Position numbers and translations under genes: made by a program. Below the pieces are notes generated by a model that searched no databases, was not told the origin of the DNA, and saw nothing but the letters and a program-made list of their open reading frames with translations. A stretch of DNA of 64,000 nt from Brugia malayi (Eukaryota > Nematoda > Chromadorea > Rhabditida > Onchocercidae), in assembly GCF_000002995.4 (NCBI RefSeq), contig NW_025062475.1, positions 12,060,687 through 12,124,686 of the forward strand. Direction: 5' to 3'. Every line of letters starts with the position of its first letter. Position 1 is the stretch's first letter. Below, piece after piece: positions 38,901-52,800 of the stretch.

Positions 38901-41900
38901 TATTTTCAAGTATGTCTGAAAATTTTTGCATGCTAAAAATTCCGAAAAAAAAAAAAAAAAAACAGTTGAAGTACACAATATTGATGTTACATTTGCATTT
39001 AAAAAAAAAATTTTTTTTTTTGAAAAAAAAAATGGAAGAAGAGGAAGAAATAAATTAGGAAATGATTGAATATATTTGCAAAGATGATAAATTGCAGCAT
39101 ACAACATTTTGATTTTCTAAAATATCACTTCAAATTTTTTGAATTTTATATACCAATAAAATTATGCATATATTATAGATTTCTGAAAGAAATGCCACCA
39201 GTACCAACAAGCGCCTTCGAGCGTTATTGTCCCACATTGAATCGAGTAACATTATATCCAAATTTAAACTATTCCGGACTTTATTATGGAATAATTAATT
39301 TATTAGATGTTTTTCAACAAATTTCATCCTCACATCTTGGTAATAATCTTTATTATATCAAAAAATAAAAGTAAATAATTGATAATTTTCCAAATTATCA
39401 ATTATTTGATTTTCTTGATCAATTCTTAGAAAAAAAAAAAAAAAATGCAAAAAAGAAGTAATAAACTGATTTCTTATTATCATAAAATTTATATTTTTTT
39501 TAAAAAAAAAAATAAATTTTAGCTATTGGTGATGCAATTCTTGATACAATGAAAGCTTTGTATTTCTTTCTACAACGTGATATTCTCGAACAATTACCAT
39601 TTTTATTAGCTTCTCAACTTGGTATTTTACCTGCCGAACTTGATAAAAAACTTGTGCATCTGATAAGCACCTGTTTCATTCCATTTATTTTGATACCAAA
39701 ACAGGAATGCTTTTCAGTGCCAGCTGTTCTAATGATGATACTTCAGCATTCGACCGATCTCAGTAAGACCTTCAACTTATCAAGTTGTTTTTTTTTTTTT
39801 CCTTTCCTCAGACAAATACTGATAACTATATCGTTATCACTATTATTTTGATCAATTATCAATCAACAACTGCTACTATAATTGAATTGATTATCAAACT
39901 TGTTGTTATCAATTCACTATTATTAAATTGATAAATTTGCAAAAGCAAAAATAACATATAAATTCTATTTATAAATTTTTACAATTATAAAATGATTGTG
40001 ATGTTAGCAACACTTCAGTTCAATTTAATTTATAAATACGATTGAATAGTTATAAATTGGTAGAAACTAGCAATTTTGCTATTCATTAGAAAGAATTCCC
40101 GGAAAGAATATGTGATTCAATTATATTTCAATGCTTTTAAAAGAAAGAAAGAAAGAAAAAAAAAAAAGATACAAACGATGAAATGATTTGCCTGAATGAA
40201 TGAATGGATGGATTGCATAATGAAAAATACTAATTTTATTATGCATTAATGCATGAAAACTTAATTGGAACAATAAAAAAAAAAAAAAAAAAGAATTGTG
40301 AAAAATATTACTATTAATTCTTAGAAAGAGAGAAAAAAAGAGAAAGTTACCAGCATTTTAGTTAATTTAATTTATTTTATTTTTACTAGAAATTACCAAA
40401 ATTATTATATTTTAAAGAAGCAAATTCAAAAAAAAAAAAAAAATCAATTTTTTTCAAATAATTATGCAAGAAAAAAAGGAAAATTTTCTGTGTAATATTT
40501 TATTGATTAAAATTTCAATTTCAGCAGATTTTCAATTGTAAAATGATAAATAATACATTTTATGCAACTATAATTAGCAAAACATACACTTATTAATTTG
40601 TATTTTTCATTCAAAAAAAGAAAATTCAAACTAAATTATAAAAGAATGAAAAATTAATGATAATAATAAAAATTAAGTTTACATTTCTTCCAAACTTCCA
40701 AAATATTTTTCCAAATTTCTTCTAACATTTAAAATATATGATGCAATTATAAATTGGCAATGTTTTGTTTTCATTCAATTCTAAAATTATAAATTATCAA
40801 GATATTATCATCTTTAAGTTTTATTTTGCTACTTATGAAAGGAAAAATTTTAATTATACAAATGGGAAACGTATATTATAAAAGTGAATGTTTACTAGCT
40901 TAGATAGCTTTCTCTGCTAATTTGAAAAAAAAAAGATTTTTAATAAATTATAAGAAAGCAATGACATATTATTACTATAAATAGCTACCATAGACTTAAA
41001 TATATCAATGAAAGGAATCATTAAGTAGAAATAATTTCTATTAATAAATCAATTTTAATTTTCGTTACAGTAATATTATAAATAAAAACATGCTTATTCA
41101 TTGCTAATTTCGTTTTAAAATTTAAAATTAACCTTAACTTTTTTTTTTTTTTTTTTTTAAAAAAAAGGCGACAAACTCTTGTTTTGATTTATTGTCTAAA
41201 AATATATGCAATTTTGGAGTATTAAAAATTTTTTGTGGTTTTTCAAAGACAAAAAAAAAAAAGATAAGACAAAATGAAATGAATATAAAATGGATGAAGG
41301 AAAAAAGTTAAATTAAAAATTTGATTAAAAAATAAAAAAATGAAAAGAAAAAAAATTGTCAGATGAATTATATTTTAAAAAAAAAATGAAGAAAATAATG
41401 AAATATAACATTTTCATAATGCTTTTTTTTTTTTCATATAAATATTTTAAAAATGTTTTAAATTAACTCACACAAAGTTTATATATGTTTTTCTTGTTGT
41501 TTTAGTTTTTATTCCGAATATTTTTATTAATTTTAAATTATTTTTAAATATTATTTTTTATTTTTCATTTTCAGGTCTTCATACACTTTTTATCGAAAAT
41601 CTTTTGGCACAAAAAGAAAATGTTTACAGGGTAAAAATACATTTTAATCTTTTTATTAGTTTAATTTATTATTTTAACTTATAAATTACATTTGCTTATG
41701 TCTTTCTTTTTTTGTTTCATAACGATTTATGCAAATATTTGACATTTTATATTAGTATACATTTCTCATAAAAGTTAAATTATACGTTTCACATTTTGCA
41801 TACGGATTTTACTTTCTATCTGAAAAAAAAAAATGTTAAAAGTAAAATTTTCTCAAGAAAATATATTCAAATAATTGATTAATTAATTTAAGCATCACAT

Positions 41901-43091
41901 GTAAACAACAAACTATCTTAGCAAATAAAATATATAAACAAATAACAAATAAATTAGTTCGTTTACTGATTGATTAAATGGATAAGTAATCAGAGAAATG
42001 GAATGAATTGATAAATTTTTAACAAAAATAAATGCTAATTTTGACTTTTATCAATAAATACAAGTGAAGTAAGGAATAAGGAATTAAATAAATAAAACTA
42101 AGTAAGTAAATAATTAAATAAATAAAATGACTAATAAATTTTTAACAAAAATAAGTGCTAATTTTGACTTTTATCAATAAATATAAGTGAAGTAAGGAAT
42201 AAGGAATTAAATAAATAAAACTAAGTAAGTAAATAATTAAATAAATAAAATGATTAATAAATTTTTAACAAAAATAAATGCTAATTTTAAAGGATATGAT
42301 ATTAGTATTATCAAAAGGTACAAGTGAAGCTCGTATTGCTGCTGCAAATTTATTATTCCATTATTGGCCAATTCATAATAAACACATATTACATCGTAAA
42401 TCAATTCAATATCGTATTCAAGGTAGAATTAAATTTTTAAAATTTATTATTTAAAAAGGAATAAAGCAAAAAAAAAAAAGCAAAAAATTGGCTTTGCTTA
42501 ATTTTATATGAAAATTTTAAAAAAGAAAAAAAAAAAACTTTTTTTTCCTTCTATTTTCAAATGATCAATTAAGAAATTAGATGGAAAATTTTTTCTGTTA
42601 AATGAAATCTTTTTATTGTTTATAAACTTTCTTGTATTTTTTACATAAAATTAAAATAAAATATTTTACAGCATGGACATGCATACCATGTCAAAATACC
42701 AAATGTGTGGATAATGAGCCAAGGTAAAATATAAAATATACTTGGAATAATTTCATAAAAAAATACTTGAAATAGTTTCAAATGCTTCATTTATTTCTTT
42801 TTATTACTATTATTATTATTATTTTAAATAATAAATTTATTAAATTTTTTGCTATATTAAATTTATTCTTAATTAATCAATATTTCATTAAAAAATTATT
42901 GAATGATTATTATTATTATTATTTATAATTCCATGATATTCTATTCTAATTCATAATTTCTATATTATTTCCATTATAAAAATAAATTACTGATTGAATA
43001 AGCAAACAAATTATTCGATAATTTAAATATTATTTTAAAATTTGATTAATTATAGAAATTAGAAATTTGTTACGATTAATAAATGATATTT

Positions 43092-43122
<31 letters not shown>

Positions 43123-46100
43123 TTAATTTCATTTTGAATTAAAAAATTTTTTTTCAGTGTACGATGCTGCTTTGATCCATTAATTTCAATAAAATACGGT
43201 GAGACAGCACCGCCAATATCACTGTGTAAAAAATGTGCTGAAATGATAGAAAGTGATGATAAGATAACAACGATACCAATTTGTATGCCAATATCAGCAT
43301 CGAGTAATGTAGTTTGTCAAAATAAGGTAAACTGATTAATCTCTTTCTTCGCTTTTGATATTTTATTATAGCTATTAATATCATATCACTTTTTGTTTGT
43401 TTATTTTTATTTGTCTATTTATCTGTTTACAATATCTTATCACTTTTTGTTTGTTTATTTTTATTTGTCTATTTATCTGTTTACAATATCTTATCACTTT
43501 TTGTTTGTTTATTTTTATTTATCTATTTATCTGTTTACAATATCTTATCACTTTTTGTTTGTTTATTTTTATTTATCTATTTATCTGTTTACAATATCTT
43601 ATCACTTTTTGTTTGTTTATTTTTATTTGTCTGTTTATCTGTTTACAATATCTTATCACTTTTTGTTTGTTTATTTTTATTTGTCTATTTATCTGTTTAC
43701 AATATCTTATCACTTTTTGTTTATTTATTTTTATTTGTCTATTTATCTTTTTAAAATATCTTATCACTTTTTGCTTGTTTATTTTTATTTGTCTATTTAT
43801 CTTTTTACAATATCTTATCACTTTTTGTTTGTTTATTTTTATTTGTCTATTTATCTGTTTACAATATCTTATCACTTTTTGTTTGTTTATTTTTATTTGT
43901 CTATTTATCTTTTTACAATATCTTATCACTTTTTGTTTGTTTATTTTTATTTGTCTATTTATCTTTTTACAATATCTTATCACTTTTTGTTTGTTTATTT
44001 TTATTTATCTATTTATCTGTTTACAATATCTTATCACTTTTTGTTTGTTTATTTTTATTTATCTATTTATCTGTTTACAATATCTTATCACTTTTTGTTT
44101 GTTTATTTTTATTTGTCTGTTTATCTGTTTACAATATCTTATCACTTTTTGTTTGTTTATTTTTATTTGTCTATTTATCTGTTTACAATATCTTATCACT
44201 TTTTGTTTGTTTATTTTTATTTGTCTATTTATCTGTTTACAATATCTTATCACTTTTTGTTTGTTTATTTTTATTTGTCTATTTATCTTTTACAATATCT
44301 TATCACTTTTTGTTTGTTTATTTTTATTTGTCTATTTATCTGTTTACAATATCTTATCACTTTTTGTTTGTTTATTTTTATTTGTCTATTTATCTGTTTA
44401 CAATATCTTATCACTTTTTGTTTGTTTATTTTTATTTGTCTATTTATCTGTTTACAATATCTTATCACTTTTTGTTTGTTTATTTTTATTTGTCTATTTA
44501 TCTGTTTACAATATCTTATCACTTTTTGTTTGTTTATTTTTATTTGTCTATTTATCTGTTTACAATATCTTATCACTTTTTGCTTATTTTTATCTATTTA
44601 TTTACTTGCTTAATTGTCTTTTTTTTTTTTTTTTTGCTTTTTAAATTTGTTGAAATAATTAATGATCTTTTAGGCTAAAGTTAATAATCTTTATCTTTCT
44701 TTCTTTGGTATTTTACTTTTTTTTAAAAAAAAAAAAGTTTATTAAGAAAAAATAATTAGTAATTGTTTAAAGTTTTGTAATAATTTTATCAAAATCTTAC
44801 TTACAAGATATCATAATCATAATAACTTTTAAAGGGTTGTGAATCATCAAAACGATTAGCTATAGGTATATGCTTTTCTGAAGATTGCATCCGATCACAT
44901 CAATATGTTCCGTTACGACTTTGTCAGGTATCTCTTTTTTTTTTTTTTTACCTTAAATAAATAAACAAATAGAATTCGTTCAATTAGGCAATTTTTGACT
45001 ATGTAAAATTGTTGTTAAATAATTACTTAATTATTCATTATTAATTTCACTATTAATTTAAAATGATTACTCATTATTTTTTCTTCAGATTGCCTAAATA
45101 TATCATATTTTTCCAATTGTCTAAAAAATTTATCAAATTTAATTTTCAATTTAAAAGCTGGTAGATAAAAGAAATGTGAAAAAAAAAAATGCAAATCTTT
45201 AAATTTCTAATATGAATTATTGAATTTTTTAAATTGTCATAATTATAGATAATTAAAAATCAAGAATATTTTGTAAAATTTTAAATTGAATTTTTATAAA
45301 TTTAATTTAGGAATGTCTTGATGCATTACATAGTGTTAATTGTAAGGAACATATTAATCATCGTAGTATGAAATGTGCTTGGGGGACAGAACTTGAAAGA
45401 GATATTGTCGAAGCGATTGTTAAACTTTTAAAAGAAACTTCTGCTAATTTAGAAGGTTTTTCTTTTCTATTGTAGTAAATTCTAAAACTGTTTTTTTTTT
45501 TTTTTTTTTTTTAAATTTTACACTTTTTAATAATTCCAAATTTTGTCAAGATGATGTTAGAATGTTGAATATTTGCAAACTTTCATATTGAATTTATAAA
45601 GTAAAATTATATTAAAATTAGAAATTAAATTTAATTATATGACACTTCATGCATAACATTTAATATTTAAATGCCAACTTACAAAAAGTTGCTCTATTCA
45701 ATATTTCATTCTGCTTCATAAAAATAGCATAATTAATTAGTAAATTATTAATGATCAACAATTTTTTTTTTTTTGTTTTGTTAAAGAAGCCATTAATTAT
45801 AGCTGTTAATTTAAAAAAGATGATTAAATTTATAAAAGTTAAACAAAAATATTGCAATAAATTTTGATATAATATATTTTAATATAAAATAATTTTTCCA
45901 ATGGTTACAAAAAAGAATTAAAATGAAATTTACGTTTTCTTTTTTTTTTTTTTTAATACTGAAGGATCGGAAACTGAGGGTAAAAGACCGAAATGGTTAC
46001 GACAATTAGAAGGTGGTCATACACTTGGCCGTGACATTGATAAAATGGCCGATGAACGAAGAGCATTAAGTCGTTTTGGTATTTGGCTTCTTGCGACAAT

Positions 46101-46402
46101 CTGTCCACCTATACCAGAAGCTAGACCGGTACTATCTTCAATTTAAAATTTAAATTATTCATCAATTATTTTAGAAATTTAAAAAATTATTTTAGAATTT
46201 TAAAATTATTGCTTTTATAATTGGATATGATACCTGTTGTATTTATAATAAATAAGCTAAATATGCTTATTAAATAAAATGAAATATAATATATTAAGCA
46301 AACTTGAAATGATTTTTTAATCTATGAATAAATTTAAATAATCAAAATTTCACTCAAAATTTTTAGGAATTGTAAAAAACTTTTAAAGAAATATTTGTCA
46401 AA

Positions 46403-46439
<37 letters not shown>

Positions 46440-49400
46440 AAAACTTTTATTTTTGAATCATAAAATAATCAATGCGAATGAATGAATTTTCATTATGAAA
46501 TTAATAAGAATTAATTGATAAAAAAAAAAAATTTTTTTTTTAAAAATTTAAAAAAAAAAATTTATCGAAATATTTTTTTTTTTTGTTTTAGCAAGCGATT
46601 GCTTATATGATGTCAATGTTATTGCAATGGTTTGCAACTACTGCTCTATTACCTAATGATTCCATTGGTGCTGCATTAGAACAACTTAGAACTGATGTAA
46701 ATTACACTGATAATTTTATTTTATCATTTATCACTCAATTGATTAATCCTTATCATTTGAATTATTTAATGATATGATATGATTTCGAGTAAATGAAGAT
46801 ATTAGTTGAAAGAAAGTAAATTTTGCACTGATTAAGAAAATCAATAAAATCAAACAATGTCATTAATTCAAGTACTACTCGTAATCTTATCATGATAACA
46901 CACTGATAACTGATATAAATTTCTAATTAAAAGAAACAAAGAAAACAAATTCAAGTTGTTAATATATTTATTTTATATCATATGCAATGTATAACTGATC
47001 GTTTTGTGAATATATTGCTATTTTATATTTACAAAATTGCAAGCTTTAAGATAAGGAGAGAGAGAGAGAGGGACAGAGAGAGGGGAAGAGATAGAGAGAA
47101 GGAGGGAGTGAAGGATGAATAATAATTATTAATAATGTTAAAGGGAAAATAGGAAAAAATATATTATTACTTTAATCTATCATTTCATCTGAAATGAAAT
47201 GAAAATAAATAGACTGAAAATTTTGTAATAAAAATATTAAATATTTTTTCAAATTAAAAAAAAAAAAAAAAAAAAACGACAATAAATGCATGATAAACGA
47301 AATAATTTAATAAGAAAAAAATTAATTATTTGCTTGAAATAAATTAATGATCGAATTTTCCTTTTTTTTTTTTTTTTTTTTATTTATATTAAAAATGAAA
47401 ATAAATAATAATTGATGATTGCATAAATAAGTGATTTCTCTCTTTTTTCTTTTTTTTATTTTATATTTAATATTTTAAATTAAATATGTATGTAAAATTT
47501 AACATTTATATCAATTAATGAATTATAAGTTTTTCTTTTTTGCAGTTTGTATTAGATTGGATTAATTTGGCAATTATGAATCATTATGAGAATTTTGTTG
47601 AAACTTTAATGCCAAATCCACCAGAATATGCTCAGGTGATTCTCTTTTACAAATTGTATTTTAATTACAAATTAATGATAGTATTTTCTTTTTTTTTTAA
47701 ATTGAAAATTAGGTTTTTTTTTTTTTATTAAATTAAGATTTTTTTTTTTTTTTAAATCAAAATTAAAGTGATTGATATTTAACTTAAATAATAGAGTTAT
47801 TAAAATTTTAAAATGTTGAATGGTAATATTATTTAAATATTTTGTTACATTGAAAATATTTGTGGAAGAAAAATGTTCAAAATCAATTTATTGCCAAATA
47901 ATGCAATGCATTTATAATTTAAATAATTTGAATTATTTTTTTTTTCCTTTCAGGTTGGAGGCATCTGGGATAGACTTTCAACAAAAAAAGAACAAATGCG
48001 TGATGGACTTTATAAGTTATTAGCAATAATGCCGTATGATATTATCACGTTGAGTACGTGGAATCGATTAATGCCACAATGGATGCAAAGTATTTGTGAT
48101 TTAATGGAAGATGATGATTTTTCTGAATTTAAAATACTACTCAGGTATTATTAATTAATTAATTAATTAAAGCATTTGTTTTATTTTTACAATTAATTTA
48201 ATTAACGAATATCTTTTCGATATGATTTTTCTGAATTTAAAATACTACTCAGGTATTATTAATTAATTAATTAATTAAAGCATTTGTTTTATTTTTTACA
48301 ATTAATTTAATTAACGAATATCTTTTCGATATGATTTTTCTGAATTTAAAATACTACTCAGGTATTATTAATTAATTAATTAATTAAAGCATTTGTTTTT
48401 TTTTTTTACAATTAATTTAATTAACGAATATCTTTTCGATATGATTTTTCTGAATTTAAAATACTACTCAGGTATTATTAATTAATTAATTAAAGCATTT
48501 GTTTTTTTTTTACAATTAATTTAATTAACGAATATCTTTTCGATATGATTTTTCTGAATTTAAAATACTACTCAGGTATTATTAATTAATTAATTAAAGC
48601 ATTTGTTTTTTTTTTCTACAATTAATTTAATTAACGAATATCTTTTCGATATAATTTTTCTGAATTTAAAATACTACTTAAGTGTTACTAATTAATTAAT
48701 TAATTAAATAATTAATTACGGCATTTATTTTGTCCTTCTACAATTAATTTAATAAAAATAAATATCTTTTCGATATAAACATTCATTTTCTATATTATCC
48801 TTAAAATAATTTGCAAATTTATTTTTTAAATGCTTTTTCTTTGTAGCAAAATATTTGAACCAGATCTACGTCCATTACCATTCAATGATGAGCAATTATA
48901 TCAGTTCATTACTGATCATTTGATAACAGGAGATGAAAAAAGTATTTCAAATGCGCTTGATTGGATTTATGTGATTTTTTTTTTTTTTTTTTCATTTGAT
49001 TAATGCAAAATTATAAATTTTTGGAATCAGTTAAAACTTTTTTATTCAAATTTTGAAGAGATTAGAGTTATTTTTAAATTTATAAATTTTTTATTTTTTT
49101 TAGGCTATTTTTAATTTATTTTCTTTTTAAATTTATAGAGCATTTAATAGAAATATCAAAATGAAATAAATTTATTGTTATCATTTATTTTATTCAATTT
49201 TTTAAAGGAAATTTTGCAAAAAATGACAAAAAAACTGTCTTGAAAAAAATTTTCTTTTGATAATAAGTCAATTTTTTTTTTATAAATTATAATCAAAAAA
49301 AAATAAAAAACCATAAGAAATAGATTAATTCAAGGCTTTATCATTGATGGAGATTTCAATACCACTTCCAATTTTACTTGATGCATTTTCAAAATGTGCT

Positions 49401-49782
49401 TCACGAATATCACAATTAGAATTAAAACGAAATAATGAGAATGGTTTAGAGGAGGAACACATATCACTTCATGTTTCTATGGTTGATATCATCTCTCAGC
49501 AAGTAATTCTTAATTGAAATATTAAATGAAATTATTTAACATTGATAATAATAATAATAAATAATAATAATAACAGCAATAATAACAAATAATAATAATG
49601 TGATGACGATGATGGTGATGGTGATGATGATAATAATAATGATTGAATTGAAATAAAATTATTTAACACTAATAATAATAATAACAGCGATAGTAACAAA
49701 TAATAATAATGTGATGACGATGATGGTGATGGTGATGATGATAATAATAATGATTGAATTGAAATAAAATTATTTAACACTG

Positions 49783-49823
<41 letters not shown>

Positions 49824-52800
49824 TAATAACAGCGATAGTAACAAATAATAATAATGTGATGACGATGATGGTGATGGTGATGAATGATAATGATGATGAT
49901 AATAATGATTGAATTGTGATAATGAATGAATTATGATAGTGTTGGAATTGTTTTTTTTTAATGCATTAAAAAAAAAAAAAATTTCAATTCAGACGAATTA
50001 TTATCAAATCTTACTTAAAATACTAACATTTTTGATTATATTAAATTATTGCTTGCATTTTTTTTTTCTCTTTCTCAAATTTATTTAATACTAATACTAG
50101 CGATATTAGTATTTCTTTAATTTTCTTTTTTTTTTTTTTTTTTTTTTAAATTTTAATTTTTATTTAATAAACTTTGAAATTAAATTGAATGATTAATTTA
50201 AATCATTCAAATTTCATTCTCATTTATTTACTACATTAATTATTGCAGATATCTTTAAACGATCAATTGCATCATGAAGTAAATCTAATTTCTGAATTAA
50301 TCTTTTCCACCTGTGCAATAATATTGCAAAAACCATTTGCGCATTGCAAACATAACTGTGATAATCCAGAATTAGATGAATTTCTTGATTGTTCAGCATG
50401 TCAACAATCTGTGTTTGTTTATCAAACTGTTGCTAAAATTATGGAACGATTATCACCGAAAGAGCAACTTTGTATATCAGTTAATAATGATGAGGTTTTA
50501 TATATTAATATTTCATTTTCAATATAATTATTTTTTTTTTTTTTTTTTTTAAATATAATTATTTGAAGATTACATTTGAAAAAAAAAATTTCTTTCTTTC
50601 TTTTTTTCATTGCTAATATTATTTCAATTTTTAGCCAACAATTGATTGGAAAACACAAATTACCAATGCATCACCAAAACAATTACCAGTTGATAAATCT
50701 AATTCATCAATGACTGCACCATTACCAAATGATTTATCACCATTATCATCATTATCACTTATTCAAAAATCAACAACAGCACATACGGCTGAACTTCAAT
50801 TTCAAACAGCTACCATTCATGAAACAAGCATCGAATTTGTTGGTTTATTACCTAGTGAAGAGGTATTTTGCTAAATTATTTTATTGCTTTTTCACTTCTC
50901 TTCTGTCATCTTTTTTGACAAAAGAGTTAAATTTTAAAAGTAATCAAACTGCTATGTTTGTGCTTTAGTAACTCACTCATTCATTACATTATTTTTGAAA
51001 TAAAACAATTGATAATTGAATTATTTCTAGTCTTCTAGTTTTGCGTATTTTATCTTGTATTTATTTTATCATGTATGTATTTTTAATACTAGAATTTTGC
51101 GTAAAAAATATTTCACGTCACTTTTTTTACGTAAAAAAAATCTTTGAGCTTTTTTTTAAAAACATTAAATTATTATGATTTTGCTTGTTAAGTGATTAAA
51201 TGATTATAAATAGAATTTCAATTGGTCATAAAATAATTGTTTATTATTTTTATCAGGTGGAAACAGCTGTGGCACACGCAACAACATTAACGGAAACAGA
51301 CGTAGGACGTGAAACATGTCATATTGTAACGTCATCATTAGTTGATGATATTAAAGGAACATCAGTGGAAAATGCAGTGGAAAAGGAAACAACAAAATTT
51401 TGGAATACTTCAGTTGGACGTTTCCGCTTTGCGCTCTCTGATTTACCATCTCAACTTTGCCTTATTCATTCAATTTTAACGGTTAAAATTAAAATTTTAA
51501 AAGTGGAAAATGTTTAGCATAAAGATATTTTTCAAAATTAATCGATAAATACACAAAAAATTGTCATTCATTTAATTTGTTTATTTAAAATAAAAACTCT
51601 TTCATATTTTCTATAAATTAATTCATGTCATATATTTAGCTTAAATTACAGTATAAATGACAGATGATTAACAATTAATGTTAGCAAAAATGATAAGTGA
51701 TAACTGATAACATTTTATATTTTTTGTTATATATTTTGTTTAGATTTTTTTTTTTTTTTGCTTAATTTGAGCAGGTTATTATGCAACTGATTACTTTTTT
51801 AATTATTTTAATTTTATTCATACTGTAATAATACAAATGATAGATGACAATAAAGTGATAATGTAAATGATAAGTGATAACGATTGGTAGCACAAATGAT
51901 ATAGTTTAAGGCAAATAACAATAAGGGTGATAAATGAAAATAAATAATATATAAATGGCTAATAAATGATAATATAAATAAATAATAGAATGATGCATTT
52001 TGAAATTAATTTTAAAATTTGAAATGAACAACAATTTGTTTATTTTATAGAATTTGGAAATAGAACCTGAAGCAGATGCTCATTACTATATGCTTAGAAC
52101 AGTGAAATTTATATGTCTTCATTGTGAATCATTATTAAATGCTCGTCGTGAACATCGAGGTTATTTAATTTGGGCACAAGAAAATTTACTCATACCAAAG
52201 TTATGGACATTACTTCGTTCAGATCGTTCACAGGTATATAAATAATTTTTTTTAAAAAAAAAAAAAAAAAAAAAAATTAAAAAATTATTTGCCACTAAAA
52301 TGCCTTTTTTTTTTCTTAAATTTATGCTTTTTTTAAATTAAATTTGCTAAATTTATTAGAATATTTTAAATTCACCTAATGAAATCAGATGAATTTATTG
52401 AAATATTTTTTTATGTGATATAGGAATGGAAAAAAAATGAAAATAGTTAGTTGAATTTGCACACACACAATAAATGTAATTATTTCATATAAAAAAATTA
52501 AATTTTTATAACTTCAATTTTTTTTTTTTAATTTTTTCATTTAAATTTTTAGTAATAATAATAAATGAATGAATTTTAGTTAGCTGAATTAGTAATTCCA
52601 TTAATTATGCATTGTATAACATTACCAAGTGGTGAAGAAATGTTTTGGAAAGTTGTTAATACACAATTTATCAGTGAACAATGGGAGGAACGTTTTTCAG
52701 CTGGTAAATTAATTACAATTAAAATTTTCATAGTTAATTTTAATTCGTTCATTTTTAACGGAATAAAGGGAGAAAGAGAGGGTGAGAGAGTGAAAGAAAA

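Larger units (their letters stand above)
35976..49502 (+). other. unc-79: unc-79 exons 1-15
   Basis: Exons by hand annotation: 35976-36093, 39179-39339, 39523-39762, 41575-41630, 42293-42422, 42672-42723, 43158-43326, 44835-44927, 45311-45455, 45965-46128, 46592-46696, 47546-47635, 47954-48144, 48847-48970, 49335-49502. Phases agree throughout. Intron 1 here is 3.1 kb. The acceptor of the exon at 45965 (ACTGAAG) is weak but gives the only open join. Introns contain a 123-bp repeat (before 42293), a 54-bp repeat (after 43326), a roughly 108-bp repeat (after 48144), and a GA-rich tract at 47054-47109. Confidence 0.9.

Noticed and set aside
42011..44590. Tandem repeats considered as CRISPR arrays
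   Set aside because: Units are contiguous with no unique spacers, and the setting is the intron of a eukaryotic gene.
43393..44644. Two overlapping 400-codon open frames rich in Tyr, Phe, Leu and Cys
   Set aside because: They are translations of a 54-bp intronic minisatellite; open in several frames at once and lying between two in-phase unc-79 exons.
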